The position numbers were made by a program, and so were the translations under genes. Shown here in pieces: positions 7,609 through 14,708 of a stretch of DNA of 22,165 bases. The first letter of the stretch is position 1. Each line of letters starts with the position of its first letter. Source of the DNA: a virus; IMG/VR virus record IMGVR_UViG_3300020439_001175, positions 1 through 22,165 of that record; one strand, 5' to 3'. Under the pieces are notes generated by a model that saw only the letters and a list, made by a program, of their open reading frames with translations, was not told the DNA's origin and did not search any database.

Positions 7609-8017
7609 AAGAAATTTTGATTTCTACAGGTTTATCCTCTTCGGGAATAACCTTTTCCAAACTAACGGATAAGATACCGTCTTTTAACTCTGCCCCTTCG
7701 ATAACAATATCGTCTGAGAGAGTCCAACTTCTCTTAAATGCTCTAGAAGCCAATCCTTTATGGACAAAGTCCTTGGATTTATCTTCTAATTTACCTTCTA
7801 TGACAAGAACATTTTTCTCTTTAGTGATAGAGATATCTTTCTTACTGAAACCTGCGACTGCAAGTTCAACAGCGAAATGCTCTTCGTCAACCTTTACAAC
7901 ATTGTAAGGTGGGTAGTTAGTTTGTGAGATATTTGACATTCTTTCGAGGTCTTCAAAGTACCTGTCAAATCCTATAGCGAACGGTCTGAATTGACCAAAT
8001 ATATCTAAATGCGTCAT
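7607..8017 (-). CDS. Small heat-shock protein, Hsp20/alpha-crystallin family
   Basis: A 136-aa ATP-independent chaperone of the IbpA type, a common gene in marine T4-like phages where it probably assists folding or assembly of virion proteins. The N-terminus has the FGQFRPFAIGFDRYF segment typical of this class. The alpha-crystallin domain spans about residues 36-130, with the AVAGFSKKDI strand and the RAFKRSWTLSDDI and LKDGILSVSLEK segments. The short C-terminal tail lacks an obvious IxI motif in the usual place, ending instead in VEIKIS. AGGAG lies about 9 nt before the ATG at 8017. A leader of 70 nt holds both a middle-like and a perfect late-type promoter, so expression may span both phases. 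Confidence 0.92.
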   Translation of the reverse strand: MTHLDIFGQFRPFAIGFDRYFEDLERMSNISQTNYPPYNVVKVDEEHFAVELAVAGFSKKDISITKEKNVLVIEGKLEDKSKDFVHKGLASRAFKRSWTLSDDIVIEGAELKDGILSVSLEKVIPEEDKPVEIKIS

Positions 8018-8079
8018 ATTTTTCTCCTATTTTTAGCAAGTTAATATATGTGTAATCCTCTATTGAGCAATTACATTCT

Positions 8080-8128
8080 TATTTATATATTATATATGGT
8101 CTAACTAGGTTTTTTCAAGAGGGTTTAT
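8080..8128 (-). promoter_or_regulatory. Overlapping middle-like and late (TATAAATA) promoters before hsp20
   Basis: ATAAACCCTCT (8128-8118), inside the end of the DUF2693-like gene, is followed after 23 nt by TATAAT (8094-8089). A perfect T4-type late element TATAAATA follows immediately (8087-8080). The first is a one-base-longer variant of the repeated promoter; the second predicts late transcription. Confidence 0.6.
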
Positions 8129-8323
8129 TGAAATAATTGTTTTAATTTCAATATCGTGATATGCTTCATCTTTCATATCCCACACAACTATCTTGTCTCC
8201 CTGAGATTGAAATTTGCGAGGGATAGTACAATGTCTTTTATGAATCTTATCAGACGTGAGAGATTGATATTCTACTACTGCTTCTTTTGATAATAGTTTA
8301 TCTAATACTTCCGTAAAGGTCAT
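8105..8323 (-). CDS. DUF2693-like small phage protein, 72 aa
   Basis: A short beta-rich protein. An N-terminal helix (FTEVLDKLLSKE) is followed by VEYQSLTSDKIHKRHCTIP and IVVWDMKDEAYHDIEIKTIISI. This pattern, strand - basic turn - R/C-T-I/L-P - VWD - closing strand, is that of DUF2693, a phage family of unknown function often seen near replication genes. Assignment is from memory and moderate. Its ATG overlaps the cyclase stop by 4 nt. Its last codons (NPLEKT) contain the upstream half of the hsp20 promoter. Confidence 0.6.
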   Translation of the reverse strand: MTFTEVLDKLLSKEAVVEYQSLTSDKIHKRHCTIPRKFQSQGDKIVVWDMKDEAYHDIEIKTIISINPLEKT

Positions 8324-10170
8324 TTCTTTAGTTTTCTAATTGTGCGTTTAAAATATGGTGCATAGATTTTTACTGGTTCTTCTTTTCCTTTTACAGTTAT
8401 CTCGTCAAGTTCTTTTACTTTAATATCGTCAGGCAGTTGGTCTAATGTATATTGTGAAAGTATAATAGGTGTATCAAATGTTCTTGTTTGTACTTCAAGA
8501 CGTGCACCTAGGTTTACTGCGTCACCAACTACTGAGTAATCGAACCTTGCTTCAGAACCCATGTTTCCCACTATGCATGGGCCAGTATTTATTCCTGTGC
8601 CAATTACAACGGGTGGTAATCCGTATCCCTGTTCTTTGAGTTCTTTGTTCATTTGTTCAGTAAGCAGTTCTATTTCCATAGCACTTCTAACAGCCATTTC
8701 TGCGTGATTTGGGCAATCCAAAGGGGCATTCCAAAATGCCATTAGACAGTCACCCATATATTTGTCAATGGTGCCACCATTTTTGAGTACGACTTTTGAC
8801 ATTGCGTCTAAGAATTTATTGATAAGTTCTACCAATCCTTCGGGGTCGTCCTCTTTCATATACTTTTCGCTTATTGGGGTGAATCCTACAATATCGGCAA
8901 ATAGGAATGAAAGTTCCCTTCTATCTCCACCCAGTTTCAATAGTTCAGGATTTTTTTGCAGTTCTTCAACCATGTCAGGCGATAAATATTTTTGGAACTG
9001 TTTCTTAATTTGTTCCTTGAGTTGATATGTTGTAAAGTATTTGTTGAAAGAAGCATGTCCAAAAACCAACAAGGAAGATAATGACGAGTAGAAAACATCG
9101 ACTAAAATCAACTTCTCCATCCAAACATAATACCCCATATAACCCTGCAGTCCAACGAGAGATAGACAAGCTATCCCCGAAAGAACTGTGGGAAGTCTGT
9201 AGACCATTGCCAGTATTATTAGAGAAGAAAACAGAACGAGAACGATTTCTAGAAATTCAAGATAGTAGAATCGTTGTATTTGGAATCCTGTCAAGACGGT
9301 CTGAATTAGGTTCGCTTGTACTTCATGGGGATACATTGCACCCATTGGGGTTGAAACTGGATTACTCAGACCTGAAGCAGTCAGACCCCATATAAGAATT
9401 TTGTCTGCAGGGATTTCGTCCACTGCACTGACACGTTCAAATTGGTTCCAAAATGCAATATTAAAGTCTGCATTTGGTTTAGTAGTAAGTGGTGGTAGTC
9501 TACCTATCCTAACCCATTCTACACCAACCTCAGGCGTAATCTTTATATTGTAGGACTGTTGGCCATTCATAACTCTCAAAGTTTCTAATGCGAGAGAAGG
9601 ATATATCTGTCCATTTGCCATGACAGCAAGTGGAACCGCACGTACAGTTCCGTCTATAGAAGGTGAAGCACTTACAGTACCTACACCGTAAACCGCCTCT
9701 TGTAGGGGTTCTATGGGACTAGAAATACCCTCATAACTGTATAACCAGTTTGCAGGGTCACCTTTACCTAACTTTGCAATACCAATATATGGTGCACTTC
9801 CAGTATCTTTTTGATTGGTTGGTGAGGCAGAAAGAAGTGAAAGTCTGTTGCCTAATGCCTGTCTAAGTTCTTCGTCTTCCCCGAATCTATCAGGTTGTGC
9901 GAATGTAGCGGTGAGAATTGAAGGGTTTGTTTCGGACGTTTGATTTATCATGTCTGCCCATACACCTCTAGGGAATGGGAACTGTCCGTATTTTTCTAGT
10001 GTCTTTTCATCTATATCAACTAATACAATATCGTCAACCTGTATTGGTTCTTTTTGTGTTTGTAAAAAATCGAAATAGTTGAGTCGAATTGACTCCATGA
10101 GAAAAGGGTCTGATATACGAAGACCAACTAAAAGAGCGATGGTTATTAAAACCGTCCACCATTTATACAT
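8320..10170 (-). CDS. Membrane adenylate cyclase: CHASE2 sensor plus class III catalytic domain
   Basis: A 616-aa sensor enzyme predicted to make cAMP from ATP. Architecture: N-terminal membrane helix (residues 5-17), periplasmic CHASE2-like domain (about 40-295, with VLVDIDEKTLEKYGQFPFPR and the DGTVRAVPL segment), three membrane helices (about 303-375), and a class III cyclase domain (about 415-605). Catalytic residues seen: metal aspartates D426 (FADIVGF) and D474 (KYMGD), purine-selecting K470, S546 where class IIIb enzymes usually have threonine and others aspartate, and transition-state N553 and R557 (NLGAR). All essential positions are filled, so it looks active; ATP over GTP is inferred from K470/S546. 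It follows sleB by 5 nt. A full-length receptor cyclase is unusual in a phage and was probably acquired from a bacterium. Confidence 0.9.
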   Translation of the reverse strand: MYKWWTVLITIALLVGLRISDPFLMESIRLNYFDFLQTQKEPIQVDDIVLVDIDEKTLEKYGQFPFPRGVWADMINQTSETNPSILTATFAQPDRFGEDEELRQALGNRLSLLSASPTNQKDTGSAPYIGIAKLGKGDPANWLYSYEGISSPIEPLQEAVYGVGTVSASPSIDGTVRAVPLAVMANGQIYPSLALETLRVMNGQQSYNIKITPEVGVEWVRIGRLPPLTTKPNADFNIAFWNQFERVSAVDEIPADKILIWGLTASGLSNPVSTPMGAMYPHEVQANLIQTVLTGFQIQRFYYLEFLEIVLVLFSSLIILAMVYRLPTVLSGIACLSLVGLQGYMGYYVWMEKLILVDVFYSSLSSLLVFGHASFNKYFTTYQLKEQIKKQFQKYLSPDMVEELQKNPELLKLGGDRRELSFLFADIVGFTPISEKYMKEDDPEGLVELINKFLDAMSKVVLKNGGTIDKYMGDCLMAFWNAPLDCPNHAEMAVRSAMEIELLTEQMNKELKEQGYGLPPVVIGTGINTGPCIVGNMGSEARFDYSVVGDAVNLGARLEVQTRTFDTPIILSQYTLDQLPDDIKVKELDEITVKGKEEPVKIYAPYFKRTIRKLKK

Positions 10171-10175
10171 GGCAC

Positions 10176-10679
10176 CTACCTATAGAATATATGTGCGGAT
10201 ATTTGTACTGTTTCGTTTAAATGGTGACTCCAATATGGTTGTATGTAATAAGCATGATACCACATTGCACCTTCGGTTAAATCAAGATAGTTATCGTTTT
10301 TAACGTACTTTACTAACATATCGTCTGCCAATTGAAGACTCTCCGCCCAAGTTTTACTGTCTTTTGGTTTATCCGACTTACCGTCACAAAACCACGAAAA
10401 CTGGCACATTCCTAATTTAGGAACGGTTTTACCTGTCCATGAGGTTCTCCATTCTTTGGTTTGATAAACTACGTCACATACATTGTTAGGGAATTTATCA
10501 TGTTCTACACGATTTAGAACTACGTTTACTACTGCAATCTTTCCTGCGAGAGGTTGATTGCCTGCCTCAAAATATATATTCTGAGCAAGACAATGAGTAT
10601 CCATTTCCAGTTCTAAAGCTTCTACTTTTGTTGCACCAAAAAATAGCGCACAAAATACCAAGATATTAATTAGTTTCAT
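10176..10679 (-). CDS. Secreted SleB-type cell-wall hydrolase
   Basis: A 167-aa protein of the SleB/Hydrolase_2 family (lytic transglycosylase-like peptidoglycan hydrolases). Residues 1-21 are a signal peptide ending in KVEA. The catalytic domain starts with CLAQNIYFEAGNQPLAGK, including the family glutamate in YFEA, followed by VVLNRV, CQFSWFCDG and the C-terminal GAMWYHA...PYW signature. The ATG at 10679 is preferred over the in-frame GTG at 10685, because GTG would lie inside the promoter, upstream of the predicted transcription start. Secretion means it could reach the wall without a holin, or act as a signal-anchored endolysin. It is first in a unit with the cyclase and DUF2693-like gene. 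The cytoplasmic GH24 lysozyme at 4130 is a second wall enzyme. Confidence 0.88.
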   Translation of the reverse strand: MKLINILVFCALFFGATKVEALELEMDTHCLAQNIYFEAGNQPLAGKIAVVNVVLNRVEHDKFPNNVCDVVYQTKEWRTSWTGKTVPKLGMCQFSWFCDGKSDKPKDSKTWAESLQLADDMLVKYVKNDNYLDLTEGAMWYHAYYIQPYWSHHLNETVQISAHIFYR

Positions 10680-10686
10680 AAACACA

Positions 10687-10725
10687 ATTATACCTCAAGA
10701 ATTTGTTTTTGGTAAGAGGGTTTTT
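10687..10725 (-). promoter_or_regulatory. Bipartite promoter for sleB-cyclase unit (AAAAACCCTCT-N22-TATAAT)
   Basis: AAAAACCCTCT (10725-10715), 22 nt, TATAAT (10692-10687), then 7 nt to the sleB ATG. The A/T difference in the box (CCCTCT versus CCCACT) is the only change from the uvsX copy. It starts 10 nt after the CsgA stop codon, so it separates the curli unit from the sleB unit. Confidence 0.7.
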
Positions 10726-10734
10726 TATTTAGGG

Positions 10735-11403
10735 TTAATTACCCTGCGTAACGTTGATTGTGCAACCACCCGAAGTGTAGCAGGAGTTAGTTATTACATA
10801 CGATTGATTTGTTGAACCTTGTTGCGTTAGGTTAAGAGTTGTATGTTCACTACCTTGTAGTGTTATTTGTGAATTGTGGTTAGCATTACCTTTTTGTATG
10901 ATATCAACAATACTATCGTCTGAGTTACCATAGTAATATGTTTGACTGTAATGACTTCCAGTACCTTCTTGGTGGTGTTCATGCACTACATCGTTAACAT
11001 GAATATCTAAATTGTGCGTGTGAGTTCCGTCTTGGTAGATATCAACGTCATTATTATTACCCCATATATGCCTACCATATGTTGCACCATCATACTGTAC
11101 TACATTTTCAGTATTACCTGTACCGTCTACGTCACCACCCCACGATTTACCTGAACCCCAATATGAAACCCAACCAATGTAGTTACCCTCACCATTTTGT
11201 TGAAATGTAAATGAATTGTTTTGGTGTGCAAAGGTAAAATTGATTTCATTGTCATAACCTATTTGAGTAATATTGATACTTGCATTGTCACCGTCAGCGA
11301 CTTGTTCTATGTGAACGTGGTTATGTTCAGGGCCAGCAAGAACTTGAGAAGCAAAAAATATCAAAAGAACTGCTATACCTAAATGTCTTCCTGTTATTTT
11401 CAA
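10735..11403 (-). CDS. csgA-like: Secreted curlin-like amyloid subunit (CsgA-like)
   Basis: A 222-aa predicted curli fibre subunit. A signal peptide ends near residue 23 (VLAG). The mature protein starts with a histidine-rich stretch (PEHNHVHIEQ). It carries several curlin-type repeats of the Q-x-G-x2-N form, for example ITQIGYDNEINF (45-56), FQQNGEGNYIG (67-77) and a run near residues 167-204 with IIQKGNANHNSQITLQG and LTQQGSTNQS. Between these is a degenerate glycine, tryptophan and histidine-rich middle. Two cysteines (C-x5-C) sit just before the C-terminus; E. coli CsgA has none. The start is TTG (11403), supported by AGGAG 8 nt upstream and by overlap with the 27-codon ORF (TTGA). It probably uses the CsgG/CsgF pore encoded upstream in the same unit. 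Confidence 0.8.
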   Translation of the reverse strand: MKITGRHLGIAVLLIFFASQVLAGPEHNHVHIEQVADGDNASINITQIGYDNEINFTFAHQNNSFTFQQNGEGNYIGWVSYWGSGKSWGGDVDGTGNTENVVQYDGATYGRHIWGNNNDVDIYQDGTHTHNLDIHVNDVVHEHHQEGTGSHYSQTYYYGNSDDSIVDIIQKGNANHNSQITLQGSEHTTLNLTQQGSTNQSYVITNSCYTSGGCTINVTQGN

Positions 11404-11483
11404 CCGTTTCTCCTATCCTGTGCTTGTTTCTTTAACTTTTCTAGTTCTTTTTTACTAGGACGTTTTTGATGTTGTTGTTTCAT
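11400..11483 (-). CDS. Candidate 27-aa basic micro-ORF between FecR-like and curlin genes
   Basis: ATG at 11483 shares a base with the FecR-like stop (TAATG) and the TGA at 11400-11402 overlaps the TTG start of the curlin gene. The peptide is rich in lysine, glutamine and arginine (starts MKQQHQKRPSKKELEK). There is no ribosome site of its own, so translation would depend on coupling. It may simply carry ribosomes onto the weak TTG start of the curlin gene. Both junctions match the overlap style of this genome, which is the main support. Confidence 0.45.
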   Translation of the reverse strand: MKQQHQKRPSKKELEKLKKQAQDRRNG

Positions 11484-12616
11484 TAGTTTTGTTGTGTAAT
11501 TATAATATTAATTGAATTATCACCACCCATATTAATTACACTCTCCTTTTCATTAGTTACGGTCACTATTTGTGCCATTGCGTCTATCGGTAGTTTAATA
11601 CTTATGGTTCCATTTACCTCACGATAGAATGTAACCAATCCACTTCCAGTATCAACTATCGTATTGTACTGTGTCTCTTTATCAAAACCGATAGCAGTAC
11701 CTTCTATTCCATAATTATCTGAACTGCTTTCTGCAGTTCTGTTTATCCCTACTTTCCTATCCAGTTCTTCTACAATATCAAGTAGGTCTTGTAAAAAATC
11801 AACGTCTAATAAATCTATATCAAGTTCAGTAAATTCTAATTCACCTTCACTATCTTTCAGTGCGTCTGTATCTAAACCGTCAAACTCTAAAAAGTCTACA
11901 TCTAAAATACCACCGTCATTTGATTCTGAAGCAGACTCTTCTATGACCTTTGCGATATCCTTTGGTGGATTCACAATGAACATATTATTAATCAAGTTAG
12001 GTGTAATGCCGTTTATTACTACAGGTGTAGTTGGGTATGAATTCAAAGTAGATACCATTGTAGCTTGATATGCTTCTTCTAACACCACCTCTAAACCTGA
12101 TTCATTACTAACTGTAATCGAACCTGATGCGTCACCGTTTGCATCAGGCAAAAGTATAATAAGACTTCGCCCGAGTTCATCGATGGTTGTCGTAAAATCT
12201 GTGCCATTAATTGCTATGTTAGCAGTTGGCGTAGAAATCGCAATGTTCGATTTATTCATTTTACCCAGTTTACCTGAGGCAAAACGTGCTGTACCCATTA
12301 CCATTCTCATCGACATTTTAGATAAGTCAGGATTAGGGTCATAATAAACTTCGTCTATAAAGACTAAAGTGTGTTCTGTTAATGCAAGTTCTTCTTTATC
12401 TAAAAACTCAATTAACATTCTCCCATTACCAGTTTCTGCCTCGTCATAAAGATTTATTGGGGGCAGTTCTACGGAAGGTATTTTATTACCCTCTCTGATA
12501 ATGTTAGCAACACCAGTCTGTTCAATAATGCCTCCTATCGTATCTGCCGAAGCAGGATACGATAGAAGCATAAGATTAATCAGAAGTATCTTTTTGATTA
12601 ATTGTAACCGTTGCAT
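11483..12616 (-). CDS. Secreted FecR-domain protein of the curli cluster
   Basis: A 377-aa exported protein. The signal peptide ends near residue 24 (SYPASA). Residues about 30-165 resemble a FecR domain, a beta-rich periplasmic or surface module: GVANIIREGNK, then NGRMLIEF, MVMGTARFASGKLGK and ISTPTANIAINGTDF. Residues about 225-290 are strongly acidic and leucine-rich with a near-repeat (LDVDFLEFDGLD / LDIDLLDVDFLQDLLD). The C-terminal 20 residues (GGDNSINIIITQQN) look like half a curlin repeat, so the protein may be secreted and join or nucleate the fibre. It overlaps the curlin-like gene upstream by 41 nt. The role as nucleator or anchor (CsgB-like) is inference. Confidence 0.75.
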   Translation of the reverse strand: MQRLQLIKKILLINLMLLSYPASADTIGGIIEQTGVANIIREGNKIPSVELPPINLYDEAETGNGRMLIEFLDKEELALTEHTLVFIDEVYYDPNPDLSKMSMRMVMGTARFASGKLGKMNKSNIAISTPTANIAINGTDFTTTIDELGRSLIILLPDANGDASGSITVSNESGLEVVLEEAYQATMVSTLNSYPTTPVVINGITPNLINNMFIVNPPKDIAKVIEESASESNDGGILDVDFLEFDGLDTDALKDSEGELEFTELDIDLLDVDFLQDLLDIVEELDRKVGINRTAESSSDNYGIEGTAIGFDKETQYNTIVDTGSGLVTFYREVNGTISIKLPIDAMAQIVTVTNEKESVINMGGDNSINIIITQQN

Positions 12617-13301
12617 TATCAGAACTCAACTGTAGGTCAATCTTGCCTGGGCATGTTTTAGTTCCACATGTCCCACTTTGCATGATAACGTCCATATTAA
12701 TACTGTCACCTGTATGTACCACTTTTAAATCATGGTCAGATGCGTCTAACATTTTCGTATCAATATTATTACTGTCACCAGTAACTTCCATTTCCCATTT
12801 TGCTTGGTCTGAATCTATGTCTATAAAGAAGTCGTTAGTATTCCCTACAAGCGTTAAGTCAAAATCCAAATAGTTAGCGCTGGCGGCATAACCTTGGTCA
12901 TAATCCCAAGTGTTACTACTACCTGTAACTGTTACATCAATATCTGAGTTATCAGCGTCACCAATGTAACCTATATTCCAATCAAAGACATTACTGTCAC
13001 CAGTAAATGTCATATCAATGGTAGAACTATCTAAAACCGCAGGCCCAAATAACTGGTTGCTGTTTCCGATTTGGTCAAGATTAAATGTAATATTTGACCC
13101 TGTTAAAATCATATCAGTAGCAACCGAACCGCTATCTATAGTTCCACCGAATTTATTTCCGTAACCAACTTGGTCGATAGTCAATGTAAGATTATCTCCT
13201 GATTGTTGCAAAAATATTTCGTTATCGTCATCAGCTATAAGAGGCATAACAGACCCAAGGAAAAAGATACCTAAAAATAATTTTAGTTTACTCATTTTCA
13301 T
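12576..13301 (-). CDS. Secreted curlin-like repeat protein (second curlin)
   Basis: A 241-aa protein with a signal peptide ending near residue 24 (PLIAD). The mature part is acidic, rich in Asp, Asn, Thr and Ser, and built of about seven strand-turn repeats with TG(D/S)SN turns: GDNLTLTIDQVGYGN, GSNITFNLDQIGNSN, TGDSNVFDW, TGSSNTWDYDQG, VGNTNDFFIDI, TGDSNNID, TGDSINMD. The first two are canonical curlin repeats (Q-x-G-x2-N); the others have drifted. A cysteine pair (C-x4-C) precedes the last repeat, as in the other curlin. The ATG overlaps the end of CsgG by 14 nt, with AGGAG in the CsgG 3' end. It may be the major fibre subunit or a CsgB-like nucleator; the sequence does not decide. Confidence 0.75.
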   Translation of the reverse strand: MKMSKLKLFLGIFFLGSVMPLIADDDNEIFLQQSGDNLTLTIDQVGYGNKFGGTIDSGSVATDMILTGSNITFNLDQIGNSNQLFGPAVLDSSTIDMTFTGDSNVFDWNIGYIGDADNSDIDVTVTGSSNTWDYDQGYAASANYLDFDLTLVGNTNDFFIDIDSDQAKWEMEVTGDSNNIDTKMLDASDHDLKVVHTGDSINMDVIMQSGTCGTKTCPGKIDLQLSSDNATVTINQKDTSD

Positions 13302-14196
13302 AATCGTCTTTTATCTCCTCGATGGAATGTCGTTCATTACTTCCATCTATATTATGAGGGTGTCTATGTCTTCCGTTTATTGTCCAGTATTTTCTATCAT
13401 GTCCTTGATAAATCATTTCTAGAACAGCGGCTTCAATAGCAGCCCTCGTTGCAAATGTCACCGACTCATTCTCTGTCACCCCGTCCTCAATTTCTATCAG
13501 TTGGGTATCTAAATCTACAAATTTGAATACGTCAAATCCCTGAGCAACACTCAACACAGTCTTCTTGGTTTGAACGTTCATAAGAACTTCACCAGTCAAT
13601 GTGCTAACTGCTCTCAAAGAAACAACTAACGTATCCCTACGATAGGCAGTCGAGTGTCCAATCCCTAATGTTCTTGCACCTCGGCCACCAGTTTCCATAT
13701 TACTGTCATACCCTATGATTCCACCTTCGAGTATGATGCCAGCAAATAAAAGAGGTTGGATAGTTTCTTTCGATTCTCCTTCCTCTAAAAATTGTTCTCT
13801 TGTACTTCTAACTATTTGTCTTTCACGTACAAGATTATCTAATCCTTGTCTCTCAACTACACGAAACCATGTTCCACCACCTGCAGTTTTGAGTGCGTCT
13901 ATCAACATTGCAGTAGCACCTTGAGTTACTGCTGTACTAAATGTTGCAACACCGTCTTGTCTTTTTCTTTGTCCTGTTAAGTCTGTAAATGCATAAACAG
14001 CCACCACTGGTTTTACCTCAGCAGGTGGTAAATCTAATAATAATTTGTATGCTGGAAGTTTGATTGCTTCAGGACTTTCAACACATTCACCGAATGCTTT
14101 CATCATGGTTGCTGTACATGAATCCGTCATATGCGGTATTCCTGCACAACTAGACAACAAGAGTCCAAGCACTCCAACCAAAAAGAAATTCTTCAC
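13288..14196 (-). CDS. csgG: CsgG-like outer-membrane curli secretion lipoprotein
   Basis: Predicted nonameric outer-membrane channel that exports curli subunits. The start is the GTG at 14196, overlapping the CsgF stop (TAGTG) and preceded by GGGGGA; this gives a 302-aa lipoprotein with signal sequence and lipobox LSSC (lipidated C17). CsgG signatures: VAVYAFTDLTGQ, FSTAVTQGATAMLIDAL, RVVERQGLDNLVRERQIVR, IILEGGIIGYDSN, GGRGARTLGIG, VSLRAVSTLTGEVL and FKFVDLD. It has a longer charged C-terminal tail than E. coli CsgG (277 aa). In the channel-constriction loop the equivalent of F56 is kept (VATFSTAV), N55 is threonine, Y51 is not conserved and one residue is inserted. Its neighbours CsgF and two curlins support the function. 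Confidence 0.93.
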   Translation of the reverse strand: MKNFFLVGVLGLLLSSCAGIPHMTDSCTATMMKAFGECVESPEAIKLPAYKLLLDLPPAEVKPVVAVYAFTDLTGQRKRQDGVATFSTAVTQGATAMLIDALKTAGGGTWFRVVERQGLDNLVRERQIVRSTREQFLEEGESKETIQPLLFAGIILEGGIIGYDSNMETGGRGARTLGIGHSTAYRRDTLVVSLRAVSTLTGEVLMNVQTKKTVLSVAQGFDVFKFVDLDTQLIEIEDGVTENESVTFATRAAIEAAVLEMIYQGHDRKYWTINGRHRHPHNIDGSNERHSIEEIKDDYENE

Positions 14197-14708
14197 TAAA
14201 ATCCCCCAGTACCGATTGGGATTTGAATTGTAGTAGTTGAACCTTCTGAATCTACAATTGTCATCACAATCCAATCGTCACACAGTCCATCTTCTGTACA
14301 AATATTTCTTCTTTCGTATGTAATTGTATTACCTTCTAATGTGAATGTACCGTAGTTAGCTCCCTCTTCATTAGAGAACATATTTTCAACTAACTGTTTT
14401 GACAGCTGAGCATATATACGTGATTCTAAATTTCTGATAAATTTTGCGAGAACAGTATTTTCTGCTTCTCGTTCAGCACGTTGAAGAGCTGCCTTGATGT
14501 CCTCAGCGATTTTATCAGTCCTAGATTTCTCCTGATTCTCAATTGTCAAATAATGAGCTGAAGTTCCGATACCACTAAAAGAAGGTGACTTAAATTTGTG
14601 TACTAATTCGTCTGCTTGTACCGAAGGTGACAGACTTATAATCGACACAACAAAGATTGATATTAGAACTCCTAGTTCTAATTTATCCCTTAGTTTTTCT
14701 TTTCTCAT
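14196..14708 (-). CDS. csgF: CsgF-like curli assembly factor
   Basis: A 170-aa exported protein. Signal peptide ends near residue 32 (SVQA). The mature N-terminus has LVHKFKSPSFSGIG, equivalent to the FRNPNFGG segment of E. coli CsgF that inserts into the CsgG pore. The C-terminus ends in TTTIQIPIGTGGF, like the STIQV ending of CsgF. The middle (residues 60-110) is a charged helix, longer than in E. coli CsgF (138 aa). Residues about 118-165 are beta-rich and contain two cysteines (CTEDGLC). Start ATG 14708 overlaps the 103-aa gene by 26 nt and has GAGG about 11 nt upstream. CsgF couples the secretion pore to fibre nucleation at the cell surface. Confidence 0.88.
   Translation of the reverse strand: MRKEKLRDKLELGVLISIFVVSIISLSPSVQADELVHKFKSPSFSGIGTSAHYLTIENQEKSRTDKIAEDIKAALQRAEREAENTVLAKFIRNLESRIYAQLSKQLVENMFSNEEGANYGTFTLEGNTITYERRNICTEDGLCDDWIVMTIVDSEGSTTTIQIPIGTGGF

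Noticed and set aside
9081-9395. Plus-strand ORF of 104 codons
   Set aside because: Lies antisense to the CHASE2 and membrane region of the cyclase; composition is that of a shadow frame and no plus-strand promoter is seen.
10680-10685. GTG at 10685 as sleB start
   Set aside because: It would lie one base after the TATAAT -10, upstream of the predicted transcription start; ATG 10679 also gives a normal signal peptide.
10732-10744. GGGTTAATTACCC palindrome at the CsgA stop as a terminator
   Set aside because: Only four pairs and no adequate T-run in the minus direction; too weak to call.
14197-14274. Longer N-terminus for CsgG
   Set aside because: The extra residues overlap CsgF and would bury the lipoprotein signal; GTG 14196 gives a proper lipobox and ribosome site.
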